DNA of 64,000 bases from Oxyruncus cristatus (GCA_013399855.1 VXAY01001093.1:703505-767504), one strand, 5' to 3'; counted from the stretch's first letter, positions 1 to 51,356 are shown. Numbers and translations are program-made. The notes: generated from the sequence alone by a model not told the origin.

Positions 1-38982
<38,982 letters not shown>

Positions 38983-39528
38983 GTTGCATCCCCTATAATC
39001 TGTCAAAACACTGTGGAATTAATAAATACATACGGTCAGGTTTAACGTTTGCCTTGCAGAACTGCCATTATTTTCTGTCAGATGGGAACAAAGCTGTTAT
39101 GCTGTTACACTGTTGATATATCTGAGTTGCCAAGACAAATCAACAGAAACATTTTTGTGTGACCAACTGTGTTGTATTTACAAAAGTTCCCAGAAACACT
39201 AAACTTGTTATTGTGAATGATTCATGTTGTATTTAATGTATTAAAACCTGTCTCCACGGTGCCTTTGCAAACTAGTATTTTTCTTACTTGAGCCTCATTT
39301 TGGTAAGAGAGAACTTTCCCATGAAGATCTGGGGGTTTTGTTGTGCATCGTTAGTATTGTAATTGTAAGCAAACTCTTGAAGAGTAGATTATAACTGCTG
39401 TTCTGTGAACAAGTTCTACCATTTGGATAAAAGCTTTATTTAGTGTCCTAAGATTACAAAAGGCAAACAGTAATGATTTGCATATAACTGTACAGTTTCA
39501 AAACAGATAACCTGTGTGTATGTGTTTG

Positions 39529-39536
39529 TGTATATA
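39529..39536 (+). promoter_or_regulatory. Pumilio-type element in PRKD1 3' UTR
   Basis: TGTATATA matches the PUM1/PUM2 consensus TGTANATA and lies on the transcribed strand of the 3' UTR. It could lower mRNA stability or translation. A single 8-mer also occurs by chance, so this is only a candidate. Confidence 0.4.
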
Positions 39537-39714
39537 GATGCAGATACAAATAAACACGGTATAACTTGCTCTTAAGCCTTAATGCCTTAGTAATGTAAAC
39601 TGCAGCTTGTTGGTTGTATTTCCCCTTTTTCTTATAATATTCTTCTCTAATATGAATATTCTCTAATATGTACATTCAGAAGCTAAAGAATGTGTTGACT
39701 TTGTGTATGTTTTC

Positions 39715-39720
39715 AATAAA
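39715..39720 (+). terminator. PRKD1: Probable main polyadenylation signal of PRKD1
   Basis: Canonical AATAAA, the third and most distal in the 3' UTR. A resulting UTR of about 750 nt is plausible for this gene. Confidence 0.65.
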
Positions 39721-39739
39721 AATCTTGTTAAAATAGGTT

Positions 39740-42635
39740 CATTGATGAAACTTTCTGTTTAAAATATCCCTGGAATGGCATCAGAAGTAGGTAAAATAAA
39801 TTAGTTCATCATTAAGAAGACCATGTGGAGGTAGGTACGAAAATCTGCTGGATAACTCTGTACCTATAAAAGATATTTTGTAAGAACCCATTTGGACTGA
39901 TTTTATATTGTAAGTTCAATAGATTTGGAACATACTAAGGAAGTGGGAAAGTTCAGAATACATTAACGGGAGTTTAGTTTCTAAAAAAGTGGGCTGCTTC
40001 TGCTTTTCCACTCAGTTCCACTGAACTGACAAGGCACTGCAGCTCTTTCTTGCTTTTCTTCCCCTGAAAACTTGAAAAATAATAATTGCAATTTCTAACA
40101 ATTAGTGTTCCAATGCTAAGCCATTTAACAGTGAGAAAGGTTCAGGCTGCACTGTAAAACATGTGCCAGAGTAAAAAGTGAAAAGCTGAAGATTATTCTA
40201 TGCCACAGTCTTTGTCTGAAAAAAGCAGTTGATATATAGATATTGAAGACTGAGGTTAAAAATGTACAGATACATTGGATGAGAGGCAGAAGTATGCAAT
40301 GATAAGAACCACATATGATAAACCTCCACTGATCAAATCTCAGCTTTGTTACAATCATGAGCTCTTTGGTAGGTAAATCCATTCTTTTGTTGAAGAAGGG
40401 CTTTGTCCAGAGGAAATTTTTGCCAGATACATAACATGACTAAGACCAGAAGAATTTTTCTTGATGTTTTGCACCGCTGCTGGACAGCTAGTGTGTACTG
40501 TAGAAGAAATCAAGAAAAGGCACCTTTATTTAAAAAAAAAAAAAATTTTAGAAAATTAAAAAGTATTGGGAAAAATGATTTATAAATCTCTTCTCCCTCC
40601 TGCCCACCTCCTTCCCCTACTCCCACTACCAAAAAAACCAAATCCTTTTCCATTCAGTTTTACCCTGAAGGAAACTCTCTGATGACACTGGCCTTGTGAA
40701 TTGTTCTGAAGCAGCTCTTGTTGGGTGAGTTCGAAAGTGTTGACTATTCTACCATGCTGTGTTTTCTACCATATCTATATTTTCAGTCAGGATGTTCCTA
40801 CAAGACTAAAATTTGGCTAATCACTGGCCATTGTTTATTTTTCTTTCAGCCTTATGTTTAATGTTCAATCAACTGTAAAGTAAACATAAAAATAGACTCG
40901 GGCTGATTATCAAATTTCTGTCAGTAAAAGTGTATATGTATGTGTATGTTTAAAAGAAGTCCACTTAAAGGTGCACTGGTGGATTCATGGATGTATAAAG
41001 ATTATATTGATTCTAGAAGGACTCCAGGAGTCAAGTCAAATTAACTAACTTTTCTAAAAGGAAATTAGGAAAATTATCAGAATCATACAGACTTTGTTCA
41101 GGTGCTAATATCATGACTGTTCATGAGGATCCAGGACTTCACAAAAGTGCCTTAATTTTGTTGTCTTATTCCTCTGTATTAACCAGAAACAGAGATTTAG
41201 AGCTCTGCTTTCATACTGATCAATTTAGGTAAGTCAGGTTTTTATTAGTGGCTTGGTTTCATTTACAATTAGTGTACCAACTCGTGAGCAAAGGTAATTT
41301 TCAACAACAGATAAATTCTCAAAAATATCAAATAGCATACTGTCACTCTGTTCTCAAGCATGGACAGTAGTTACGAGATAAAAGAGAAAGCAAACCACTG
41401 CAACTTGCAACAGCTTCTCTAAGAAACTGGATGACAAAAATGAAAACAGTGCAAGTTTTAATGAAGGAAGAACTGCACCCTAACATCTGCTGATCACAGA
41501 CTTATGGTAATAAACTTATTTACTCTCGTGGAGCACTTTTGATAAACTGTTTGCCAACAGAACAGAGACAAAAGTATAAATAAATTACTATTTGAGAAAC
41601 TTTCTGAGTAGCTACTAAATATGATTTCCGAGGAAACTCTTGTTTAATTACTAGGGGCATATTATACTTATTACCCAATTATTATTACCCAATATAATAA
41701 ATTAAAATTTTCCCTGTTTCTCTTCAAAAATGTTGCACTGTAAAATCTGAACTGTTTGCATTTTAGCCAGCAGATGAATTCAGTGATTCCTAACTCAAAG
41801 CCTAAATGGAAATTTGCTCTTTCAGATTCATCAGCATCAAAGTGTACTGAAGCAAAGGAGGGACTGTGTTGTCCTTGCTTGCTTTACTCAGGCAAAAAGA
41901 ATGGTAGGCTACTCTATATAGTGTTTCCATGACCTTTACCATTTTACATTAGGCCAACAGTTCGTGCACGTGCATCGTGGAAGCAAAACCAGCAGTAGTT
42001 TTGCTGCACATAAGTACTGACCTGAGGATCTGTTAGTAGTATTTCCTTTTCTGCTGTGCTATGCCATGTCCTATACATATCAAGCATGCGTTTACAGGTA
42101 ATCATACATCTGTAGGTGGTTACATTGTGTCAAAAATTACCTGTGGAGTACAGAGAAGTACCCAACACACACTTGGGAGCCAGAACTTCTGATTTATACT
42201 GCTATTTTCACTTCTACCATCTTTAGTCATTCAGATGCTCTTTGTTTATCCAGTGTCTTACCCAGGCAATGAACAAGGTGAGCAAAAAGCATTCACTTGT
42301 GCAGTTTGTACAGCTCACCTGTTGTGCAGCTGCTCAGCCACGTGGGACCATCCATCCATTCAAATGTCCGCACCTTCACATGCGTGGAAGGGAACTTCTG
42401 TCAGTATGCCTTTTCTCCAGTTGTCTCAGATACTACATAAGACCTCCTTGTTCTCAGGATCTCTTCAAAAGCAGTTGGGTATTCTGCCTTCCCCTTCTTC
42501 CTCTTCTTACCCCTCTACACCTCACTCCTGAAGAGCCTTCTTAGAGTCTCACCTGTCCAGGAGTCAGAAAATTGTAAATCCTGCCCTTGTGCCAAGGCAA
42601 TAACCATCTCGGTTTTGTGTTAATAATGGTCTTTT
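39740..42635. other. Intergenic, downstream of PRKD1
   Basis: No coding exon recognised on either strand. AT-rich with a poly-A run at about 40,531-40,544, short direct repeats of TATTACCCAAT near 41,670-41,695, and otherwise unassigned unique sequence. Confidence 0.7.
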
Positions 42636-42659
42636 TCTTTTTTTTTTTTTTTTTTTTTT

Positions 42660-42697
42660 NNNNNNNNNNNNNNNNNNNNNNNNNNNNNNNNNNNNNN
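42660..42697. other. Assembly gap (38 N) inside a poly-T tract
   Basis: N run with T runs on both sides (T from about 42,640 to 42,659 and again from 42,698). The true length is unknown. Open frames crossing it are artefacts. Confidence 0.97.
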
Positions 42698-42701
42698 TTT
42701 T

Positions 42702-45700
42702 TGAGAGAGGTTAAACAAAGCAGGTTATTTATTTTACATTTTTTGGATAAATCAACACCTCTTCTGCCCACCTGAATTTATTCTGGACAATGAAGTCATA
42801 GAGGTGACACGGAAAATGCTAACAAGCTGAAAAAAAACCTAAACCCATACTGGATTAATAGGAACAGATACTTGGCATCCTGTGAAATTAGGGGGCAAGG
42901 AAAAGGAAAAAAACTACTAGGGAAATTTTCAGATTAAATCACTAGACAGCTTAACCCCCATATAATACTTCAGTCCGTAAGACATAGGGTGAAAAATCAG
43001 AGTTGAGTAATTATGGATTATAGTGCATTATTATTCAGCTAGATCTACTAAAATATTGACATCCTGGAAAAGCTCTGCTTCATGCAAATACTTCAGAGCC
43101 CAATACCTATAATTGTTCAGCACCTCAAACTTTGCTAAACTTAGCACTTTCACAGAGAAACTATTTTTTTTTTCCCCTAGAAAAATAGGCCATAATTTAT
43201 TCAACAAAGGAAGCCCATCACATACCGCACTGGCCATCTTATGTCTCACCAGACCTATGGTATCTGAACCAAAAGTCTCATGTTCCTGGGGTTTCCTGTG
43301 TATATACCAGATGGGAAAGAGCTCAAGCAAATCAAGTGTAAAACAGAGGAATTGTCTTAGTAGATCAGGTGCTTTTCAGTGGTGACAAATTTGACACCTG
43401 AATGGGATGCAGAGTTTCAACTTGCTTTTTGCTTCTCTTATTTCTATCAGCTGGAGCAAGTGAATGCTGAAATTAGAGTCTACTGGGTGAGCTAATATTT
43501 GCCTGTGCTTCTTGCTGAATTCCTGCTTTATTTTGGTGAAGAACAGGGAGCACACATTGTAAGAAGCATAAACTATTTTGCTGCCTTACTAAGCACATCT
43601 ACAAACTTGAACATCAGCTGTTAACAAGAATTTAACAAAAGTCTACTTCAGTTTCAGACTGAAAATTTGCTCTTCTGAAAGGTTCCATGAAATGAGATGT
43701 TCTGCTTGGGCATCCAAGCACTGAGGTCCTAAACTAAGGAAATCTATCTCTGCTGTGAGCCTGGAGAACCTGAGGCCTCAGGCTGCAGAAGTCTGCCAGG
43801 CAGGGTTCCAACCAGGGCAGCTACAAGGAAAACAGGCAGGATGAATATGTGCTATTAAGGCAAATGCAGAAATTTGTAAGCATGTATATGCTGCCAAAGT
43901 TTGATAAAAATTGGCAGATTCTGTTGAAGTATTTCTATAAAGACAAACTATTTTTCAATATAAAATCATGATACATTTGACAGCTGTGACTTAAGTAGAT
44001 TCCTATATAACTTCCAAAATGAATAGTGACTTACTGGTAATGACTTCTGACACTTTTAGTGGGGACTGATTTTTCAGAGATTCCTAATAACTACCCTTAG
44101 AAAAGCAATTAGTTCGTTCTGTTTCCTCCCTTAACTTAGGCATATAAAAACATGAGTTATTTGAGAAGTTAGGTCACTGAATTTAATCCATGGAAACTTA
44201 ACTGACATATTCTTACCAAAAAAAATAAAATTTGACTCGAGGGGCCTCGCTCACATTTACCAAGTAAACAGCTGCAGCAGTTTAATATTTTACTGTCTCA
44301 GCTTTCAGCTGTTTTCTACTGGCCTTATAACAGGGAAAACAGAATATTTCAACTTTTCTAATTAACACTCATAAGCATCCAAGCACAATTTTTTTCTTAA
44401 TGTTTAAGTTAATTTGTACAATTGTGAAATTAGAGCTATGGTCCTCCGTTCTGCCAGCTCTGCCATCTGGAAAAGGGGCAGGAGAGAGGGTGAGGGCATT
44501 CTACTACTGTACCTGGGTTTGCCAGAAGTCCTGGGTCAGAGTGCTTAACTGCATTTCTCAGAAGTGAATTATACTTGCAAGCATGAATCCCTTCTAGGTG
44601 TCTTGGGCTTCCTAATTTCTTCTGAAATAGGATTTAAGGTCTTCAGTGAGTAGTTAAGGACTGCTGAGGTTTCTAACCTCGCCACTTTTGCTCATGGCAT
44701 AGTATGTTTAGTTAGTTGTGGCAGATCCATGGGTTTTCAACCTTGTTTAGCACAAATCTCTTAGCCTATTGCTAACAAAGTATTGTGACAAAGTAAAACA
44801 CACTTTCACAGTATGTTAGATTAAACTGCACCTGTGCATCTCCTATCCCTGTACAAAATGTGGAGCTCAGTGTAATAAAGAGTGCACACACAAAGAGACT
44901 GGGCATGCATGATGGGTGATAGCACTTAAATCCTTCACAGTGCTGTATGAAAAAAAAGCATAGTTGCATAGTATAATTTACTCTTTTGTAAATTAAAAAA
45001 AAGGAGAGAGGTGTCAGTGACTGTACTGGAAATATAATTTCTTCTGCTTCTTTTTTCCCAACCTTCCAGCCAAAACTAACTTTGCCTGTCCTCAGAAGCA
45101 CCTTGTGGCTAAGGCTCTAGTGCCTAGGGCAGGGAACACTCTCTGCCCTTCCTTTAAAAGCCCCTGGGCCCTTTGCCCTTGCAAAAGCCCTTACATCCAC
45201 ACACTGCCTTTTGCATGTCACCGACCTCAGCTGTTTCCAGATCTACTGTAATCTAGGTGCTTCTGCTTGAAAGGAAGCTCAGGCAGCTTTTGGACAGAAG
45301 GAAAGACTGCCCACCAGCTCTTGCACTCTTATAACAGACAGCATATGAAGAGAAGAACTCCACGACTCTGAGGAGACAACAGAGTGGAAAGGCTAGGTAG
45401 TGCAGGGGGTGCCAGACTAGTATTATAAATGTTGCAGTATTTTTCATGCTTATTAACTCTCCTATCACAAATATTTAAAATCGTGGTCGACAGACTCTGT
45501 CTAATTTGTTTTGAGCAGACTTATTTGTGTGTTCATAGCCTTAAGGCTGATGAAATTATTAATTTATTACTCTAATCCTCTCTCGATATTTGTACTGTTT
45601 TTTTGACTAAGCTAGGGCATTTATAAGTAAAATTATATTGGCATAGCTTCTAGAGTAGATGTATTTATATGAGTACAAAAGTATCTTATAGCTATAGTGG

Positions 45701-46225
45701 TTAAATCCCTACTTATACAGAAATAGGTATACAAATATGACTAGATCCAGACTACAATATCATTTCAACTAAATCCTCATAAATAGCCCAACTTTACCAC
45801 TCAGACACAGCCTTAGCCTCCCTTTCAAATCACTTTGCCAAGTAGGTGTCATCATTTTATGATGTGAACAATCGTGAATTTGCTTGAAACCACCAAAGCA
45901 ATCTCTTTTGAGCCAAGTGGGTGATGTTGCCATTCTAGATTGAACTCAAACCAGTGATCAAAGACAAAAATGCCAGGGCATTGCCAATTTTCTGAGCTAT
46001 CCAGTAACCATTACCTTGTGTTGTCTGATTTGCACGATAATTGTAAAATAAGAGGTTGTGTGATTTCACTCAACTCCCAATATGTTTTCACACTTTTGGA
46101 CTATTTTTTTTTTTTTCTGGCCGTAGATGCTTATTAGCAACTTGTTATTTCCAGCTCGGGGCAGGCTTTATGTTTTTAAACTGTAATATTCAGTAAGGCG
46201 TCATCCTTAGAGAAAAATGGAAATG
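42702..46225. other. Intergenic, no gene recognised
   Basis: Unique AT-rich sequence. It holds a 14-bp palindrome with an AP-2-type site at 43,769-43,783 and, near 44,238-44,290, a small inverted repeat followed by a forkhead-type GTAAACA and an E-box CAGCTG. No exon is supported. Confidence 0.65.
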
Positions 46226-46418
46226 GCGAAATTCCCTGGGACATCCGTCGCGGGAGACGCGGGTCCCGCGTTCCATCCCCTCGTTGTCCCGCCGCCGTCC
46301 CGCTCCCAGCGCGTGCGCTCGCGTGCCTCGCCACCTACCGGCCACCCGTGGTACCGCCGCAGGGAGCGCGTCAGCTCGGGAGCATCGCAAGGCCCGAGGC
46401 TTTTCTCGACATCAGTCG
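46226..46418. promoter_or_regulatory. Isolated CpG-dense patch, candidate insulator or orphan promoter
   Basis: About 29 CpG dinucleotides in 193 bp, sharply bounded by AT-rich, CpG-poor DNA. It contains an NRF1-like GCGCGTGCGC at 46,309-46,318 and a CTCF-type motif on the minus strand at 46,326-46,344. Open frames across it on both strands are expected from the low stop-codon frequency of GC-rich DNA and show no known protein. It could be an insulator, an unannotated transcript start or an orphan CpG island. Confidence 0.55.
46326..46344 (-). promoter_or_regulatory. CTCF-type motif, minus orientation
   Basis: Read on the minus strand, TGGCCGGTAGGTGGCGAGG fits the 19-bp CTCF consensus at most high-information positions (CC, AGG, GGCG). 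The main departures are G for A at position 6 and A at position 17. Confidence 0.5.
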
Positions 46419-49283
46419 GTGATCACTCTGTTTTTACAAAGCCTTAGGCACACAGGAAGTATGTGATACGCCAGCCTACTGTGCTATTTTTAATGTGAAA
46501 ACACAATAATTCATGATAAAGTAGGTACTGAGTCTCCTCCTGTCTGATGTCAGAATGTTTTGGAGTTTCCACTGCTGCTCACTAGTCTGTGTTTCAGAGC
46601 AATAAGGTTCCCCTCTGCCTGCCATTTGCATAACAAAAAAATAACTTATTTTTAGATATAGAATCAGATGTCAACAACTAGGAATCGACATAGTACTTCT
46701 GGCAACTTCCAGTCATCAGAGTTCACGGAGCAGTGCTGCCAAGCGATTAACAGGAAGCCACTTCCAGCTAAATGATAAAATAATGATGCATACAGAGATT
46801 GCTGAATGTCCCACTTTCAGTTCAAAAGCATTAGTCAATAAGACAATAGTAAGATACATAAGTCAAATAAATTCACTGAAATAGTTAGCCTGTTAGTTGA
46901 TAATTAACATTAGGTAAAGACTGTCTATGAAGTAAAAAGCTTAGCTTGCATAAAAAAAAAAAATCTTTAAACAATTTGAATATAAATAAGATTCTGAAAG
47001 TTCCTTAGAAAAGTTGGGCAAAGAAAAAAGTACTCATGAGAGTAAAAGTTAATCTCATTTAATTCCATCCAGAGAAGGTAAATGCAGTGTTTTTATCTCT
47101 AGATCAAAGTGATTATTTTCTGAAATATAGAAACATAGTTGGAAAAACAAGTTTGGAAACACAGCTAAACTGTAATGAAGTGCATTTGGGAATACAGAAA
47201 TAAAGGTTGGATATTAAACCACCTACAAGTTGACGTAAGTGGATTTTTGCTCTTTTCCCTGCTTACTTTTTACTTCCTGATATTCTTTCTGTTCAATCCC
47301 ATCACTCTTTTGCTTCCAAACTGTCCAATATCTGACCTCTAATATATATTGAAAATTTTGCCAGTTCACCATTTTGATAGTAATGTCCCACTAATTATGT
47401 GTTTTGAAAGTCTCTCTTCAGCTATGTTTTTTGCACAAACACCTAGGTACTCAACTGTATTCAGTAATTGAGTGTGTCGCTCACATTTATCTATTGTTAG
47501 AGTTCCCCTAGTAAAAATTCCACCATTTACATAATCTGACCTTTCCCAGTAGGTGTACACTTCAGTTCTCCACTCCCTTGCAAATTGTTCTGTTGTAATC
47601 CACACACCTTGTGGCAACATTTTCCCTGTTTCCCTTGCTACCATTTCATCTTGTCTGCACATCAGGCATCACATGGCAATAGAAATAGTCGCTTCTTCTG
47701 GAATATCTTCCAGCGTGATTCTCGCATGATGCTACCAAAACTGGCCTTAGTTGGGCTCCTTTATGTATTTATTGAATAAGACCTACTTCCAGCAAAGCGT
47801 TTCTGCTAGAAGGCTTTTACACTTGTCTGGGTAAACCAGCTGCAGTCCTGAAATGTCCAGTTTGGTACAGGATTACCTTTGCATCTCCATTTTCTCTTTG
47901 TCTGGGTAGATTGAGAAGATTCTACTTGGCTACAGGATGGAAACATATGGGCAAATATGTGTCAAATTAAAATGCAAGACTGCTTTCCTCCAGTCAAAAA
48001 GACAGAGGTTTTGGCTGATTAAACTTTGGGGTATAACAGTATTCAAGTACAGAGTAGAGTAAATTTGGTGCTGGTTTCTTCACATAGAAATGTGAAAAAA
48101 AAAATATTACATCAAACTGGAATCTGCAGCAGTGAAGTCCTTACACAGAATGCATGTCCATTCCTCCTTGTAAGTAAAGGTTATCCATACGTTAAGGAGA
48201 CTGCATGTTTCTGCAAAGATAACTACCCTGACATCCTAGAGAAATGTGTATCAAATCTAAGTACAGCAAAAGCCAAATTCATCATCACTTAGAAATTTAC
48301 CCATTTATGGGAACTGTATTACAAATTAGGTTAGCTACTCTGTGGTTCTGAACTTTATAGTATAGAAGCACTTCACAAAACTTTATTTTATTGACCTTTA
48401 CAGAAGTCTTATGAAGATCAAGCCACCATCAATCCTGTAACAAATTCCATCTGTTGATAAAAAACACTGAGATGTATCTCAGTTAAGCATCTTTTTTCAC
48501 AGTAACAGCATAGTCTGTGGTAAAACCAGAACAGAAAAAGAACTAGAGAAAATAAGGTTACAGTATCTTTGCCACAATGCAAAGGTACTAATCCTTCTAT
48601 ATCAGTGAAAGAAATTATTGGCTAACTTCAGGAAAACATTGTAGTGTAGTATTACGGAATTAGATCCATTACTTGGATATGTCACTTATTCCACTGTGAT
48701 GTCTTAGTATTTCCAAGGTCAACCACACTTTTTTTCCTAGGTCTTCAGAAAAGTGAGTCCTTATGAGGCTCTGAACATGGCATTCAGACATTACTAGCCC
48801 CATTCAGAATCTGAAGACGGGTTTCTTACTGCATTAGGTGTGCCATCAGTGTCTTCCAGTGTACGGTTTCTTTGTTCATTTGTCAGATATTCTTAACCCC
48901 CTCTGAACTGCATGATTGCTTCCCCAAAATGTGGTGGTTTAGGACCTGCGCTGGTATGCAGAACCACTGCTCTCTGTCAGTATCACCTAACTTGGTTTTA
49001 TATTGTTTGATACTTAGGACAGAAATAAATGAAAGCAACTCGAGTGGGAAAAAAATAGAATCTTTTCCAAAAGCACTGGGTCTATATCCTGAAAGTTCTG
49101 TTCTAAAATACACTGCTGTTTAATAAAAGCTTGTTTCCTATTTGAATATTCCTTATTAACTAATGAAACCAACATTAGCACACAAAGCAATCTAAAGTAT
49201 TTTGTTTATCTCTCTTCAGTCCTAGGGTATTAGAATAGAAAGTGTAAGAAATTTGTAGGGACAAAAATGAGTTTACCAAATTG
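46419..49283. other. Intergenic, no gene recognised
   Basis: AT-rich unique sequence. A 98-codon minus-strand open frame at 47,366-47,662 is not recognised (see findings). No repeats beyond short A runs. Confidence 0.65.
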
Positions 49284-49302
49284 CGACCAGGAGATGGCAC
49301 CA
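49284..49302 (+). promoter_or_regulatory. CTCF-type motif, plus orientation
   Basis: CGACCAGGAGATGGCACCA. The 14-bp core CCAGGAGATGGCAC agrees with the CTCF core consensus at every position but one. It lies in otherwise ordinary AT-rich DNA. Confidence 0.55.
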
Positions 49303-50889
49303 TTAACAAAATAATTTGAGTGCCACGTACAAGTTCCTCTCAACCATCTGTTTGTCTGAACACTTCAGCAATTCCAGGTGTTGTCTGAGTACAATCCTGC
49401 AAATCATTTATCCAGACAGTCCTCTCATGTCAGTGATCCCAGGCATGGTGAGAGTCCTGCATGCTGCATCACTGCTGAGTTGTTTGCTCGGGCTGCCAGA
49501 TCAGGACTTACCAAACACAGGAAGACACTAATAGTTACCGGCCAACATTTTCTTCCCTGATATAGATATATAGATTTGGAAATAGGATTGAAAGGATATA
49601 GTGATATATAACCACATATATACTGCCACTAAGTTGCATGAAGACCTGAATGCAAAGTGTCAGAGAAGGGCTGATGTGGACTGGCTCTAATCACAGCTGC
49701 AACAGCCAAATGCAAATATTCAACTCACAGAGACTGAAGATATGACATTTTTGTCATTCTTTCAAAGTCTCTAAAGAATATCATTAAATGATTTTATATT
49801 TACTAGCCTGTAGGGAACCCAGCTTAAAATGACAAAAATTTAAAGATTCTGAGACCTTACCCTACCCTGCTCAGAGAACATCCCTGTGGTCAAATTGGTC
49901 TTATGGAAGGTGAAGGAAAGACTTTGGTTGATCACAACAATGTCAGAATTTTCACCTGTTAACTGCAGACAAACTGGAGCTTTGCACTCACACAGCTTGC
50001 AGGACTGAATCCCCTATGTGACAGGAAGCAAAATATTTGCCATGTGTTTCATTTCAGTTTCAAGCACTTCAGGTTTCAAATCGTCTCAGTTAAGTAATTG
50101 ATGTTTGAATGCCCTGTCCCCTGCTTGGTATTTTAAAATAAACCTTGCTACAGCACAGATTATGAATCAAAACAGCTGTTGAAGCTGAAAGTTACTTAAA
50201 CAGTAAGATGGCTCTTTGTGAATCATAGTAACTAGTCTTATACGTATTGCTTCAACACCCAGAGAGCTAAATTTCAAATACCTTGGTTTAAAAGATTCAT
50301 TATATAGATCTGGCATTTACAGATTTTTCCTTTTTCTTTTCTCTTTCTTTTTTTTAATGTCTCCCCTATCATTTCCTGCCAAAAAAACAATGAATGAAAA
50401 AATCCCTTGTTACCAATATCTGTTGTCAAACTTGTGTTTCTCATACGCCACAGCATATGATTTTATGAATAAATCTTTCATCTTCTGCAAATGCAACCAG
50501 AAACAGTCAAAAATAGATTTTTACAACCATTGCAGTAAGCCGTTGCAAGACAGTCAAGCTCTGGCATAGAAGCCCCTCTAGACATGGTTAAAATGCCTAA
50601 GTTATCACTTGTTCATTGGTTTCATGGTGAAATTCTGGAGGCCTGAATAAAGAAAAGAAAAACAGGGCTCAAATTTTTACTTTCTGGTGGGGTTAGGACA
50701 GGGGCTGTGTATATGTATTATTGTGAAGAAGTCAGGCCATGAAAACATGCAGGGGGTAGTCGATTACTCTGCACTAAAAACATGTGATGAAAATGCTGTT
50801 GTAAGAACGATTGCACACAATTTTCTTGAAGCTTGCTAATGTCCATGTAAGATCTAGATCTGAAACCTTAGTTCCTCTACCAGAACAGA
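49303..50889. other. Intergenic, nothing recognised
   Basis: Unique AT-rich sequence with a CT-rich stretch near 50,325-50,360. No gene or repeat family seen. Confidence 0.65.
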
Positions 50890-51356
50890 GAGGGAGGGGA
50901 TTCTACCCCTCTCCTCAGCCCTGGTGAGGCCACATCTGGAGTACTGTGTCCAGTTCTGAACTCCCCAGTTGACAAAAGACCTGGAGCTCCTCACGAGAGT
51001 CCAGTGAAGGTCTGTGAAGATGATTAAGGGATAGGAGCATCTCCCTCCTGAGAAAAGGCTGAGGGAGCTGGGCCTGTTCAGCCTGGAGAAGAGAAGGCCA
51101 AGAGGAGAACTTATCAATACATAGGAGTATATTAAAAGTAGGTGTCAGAATGATGGGGACAGAGTCTTTTCAGTGGTGCCCAGCAACAGAACAAGGCACA
51201 AGGGGCACAAACTGAAACACAGGGAGTTCTGTTGAATATGAGGATGAGGGTGACAGTGCACTGGAACTTCTGCCTGAATATGAAGAAAAGCTTTACATTG
51301 AAAGTGACAGAGCATTGGAACAGGCTGCTTGGAGAGATTGTGGAGTCTCCTGTCAA
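50890..51356 (+). mobile_element. CR1 LINE fragment, 3'-incomplete
   Basis: Matches the CR1 3' coding and UTR region: TGGAGTACTGTGTCCAGTTC, GAGAAAAGGCTGAGGGAGCT, GTTCAGCCTGGAGAAGAGAA, GATGGGGACAGAGTC. It stops near GGAGTCTCCT and lacks the terminal part and octamer. It is diverged, with a partial internal duplication near 51,250-51,330. Edges are approximate. Confidence 0.88.

Larger units (their letters stand above)
38983..39735 (+). other. PRKD1: PRKD1 3' UTR
   Basis: AT-rich sequence after the stop. It contains AATAAA at 39021, 39549 and 39715. The last, within TTTTCAATAAAAATC, is the best candidate for the main polyadenylation signal, which puts cleavage near 39,735. There are several ATTTA pentamers (for example near 39,175, 39,230 and 39,433). 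The end point is inferred, not seen. Confidence 0.7.

Noticed and set aside
42541..42775. Open frames crossing the N run
   Set aside because: They read through unknown sequence and poly-T/poly-Lys, so they are artefacts of the gap.
46190..46466. Overlapping open frames on both strands across the CpG patch
   Set aside because: GC-rich DNA has few stop codons; the frames have no known similarity and several overlap each other.
47208..47230. GGTTGGATATTAAACC as a CR1 fragment
   Set aside because: Only about ten bases agree with CR1 and nothing on either side does.
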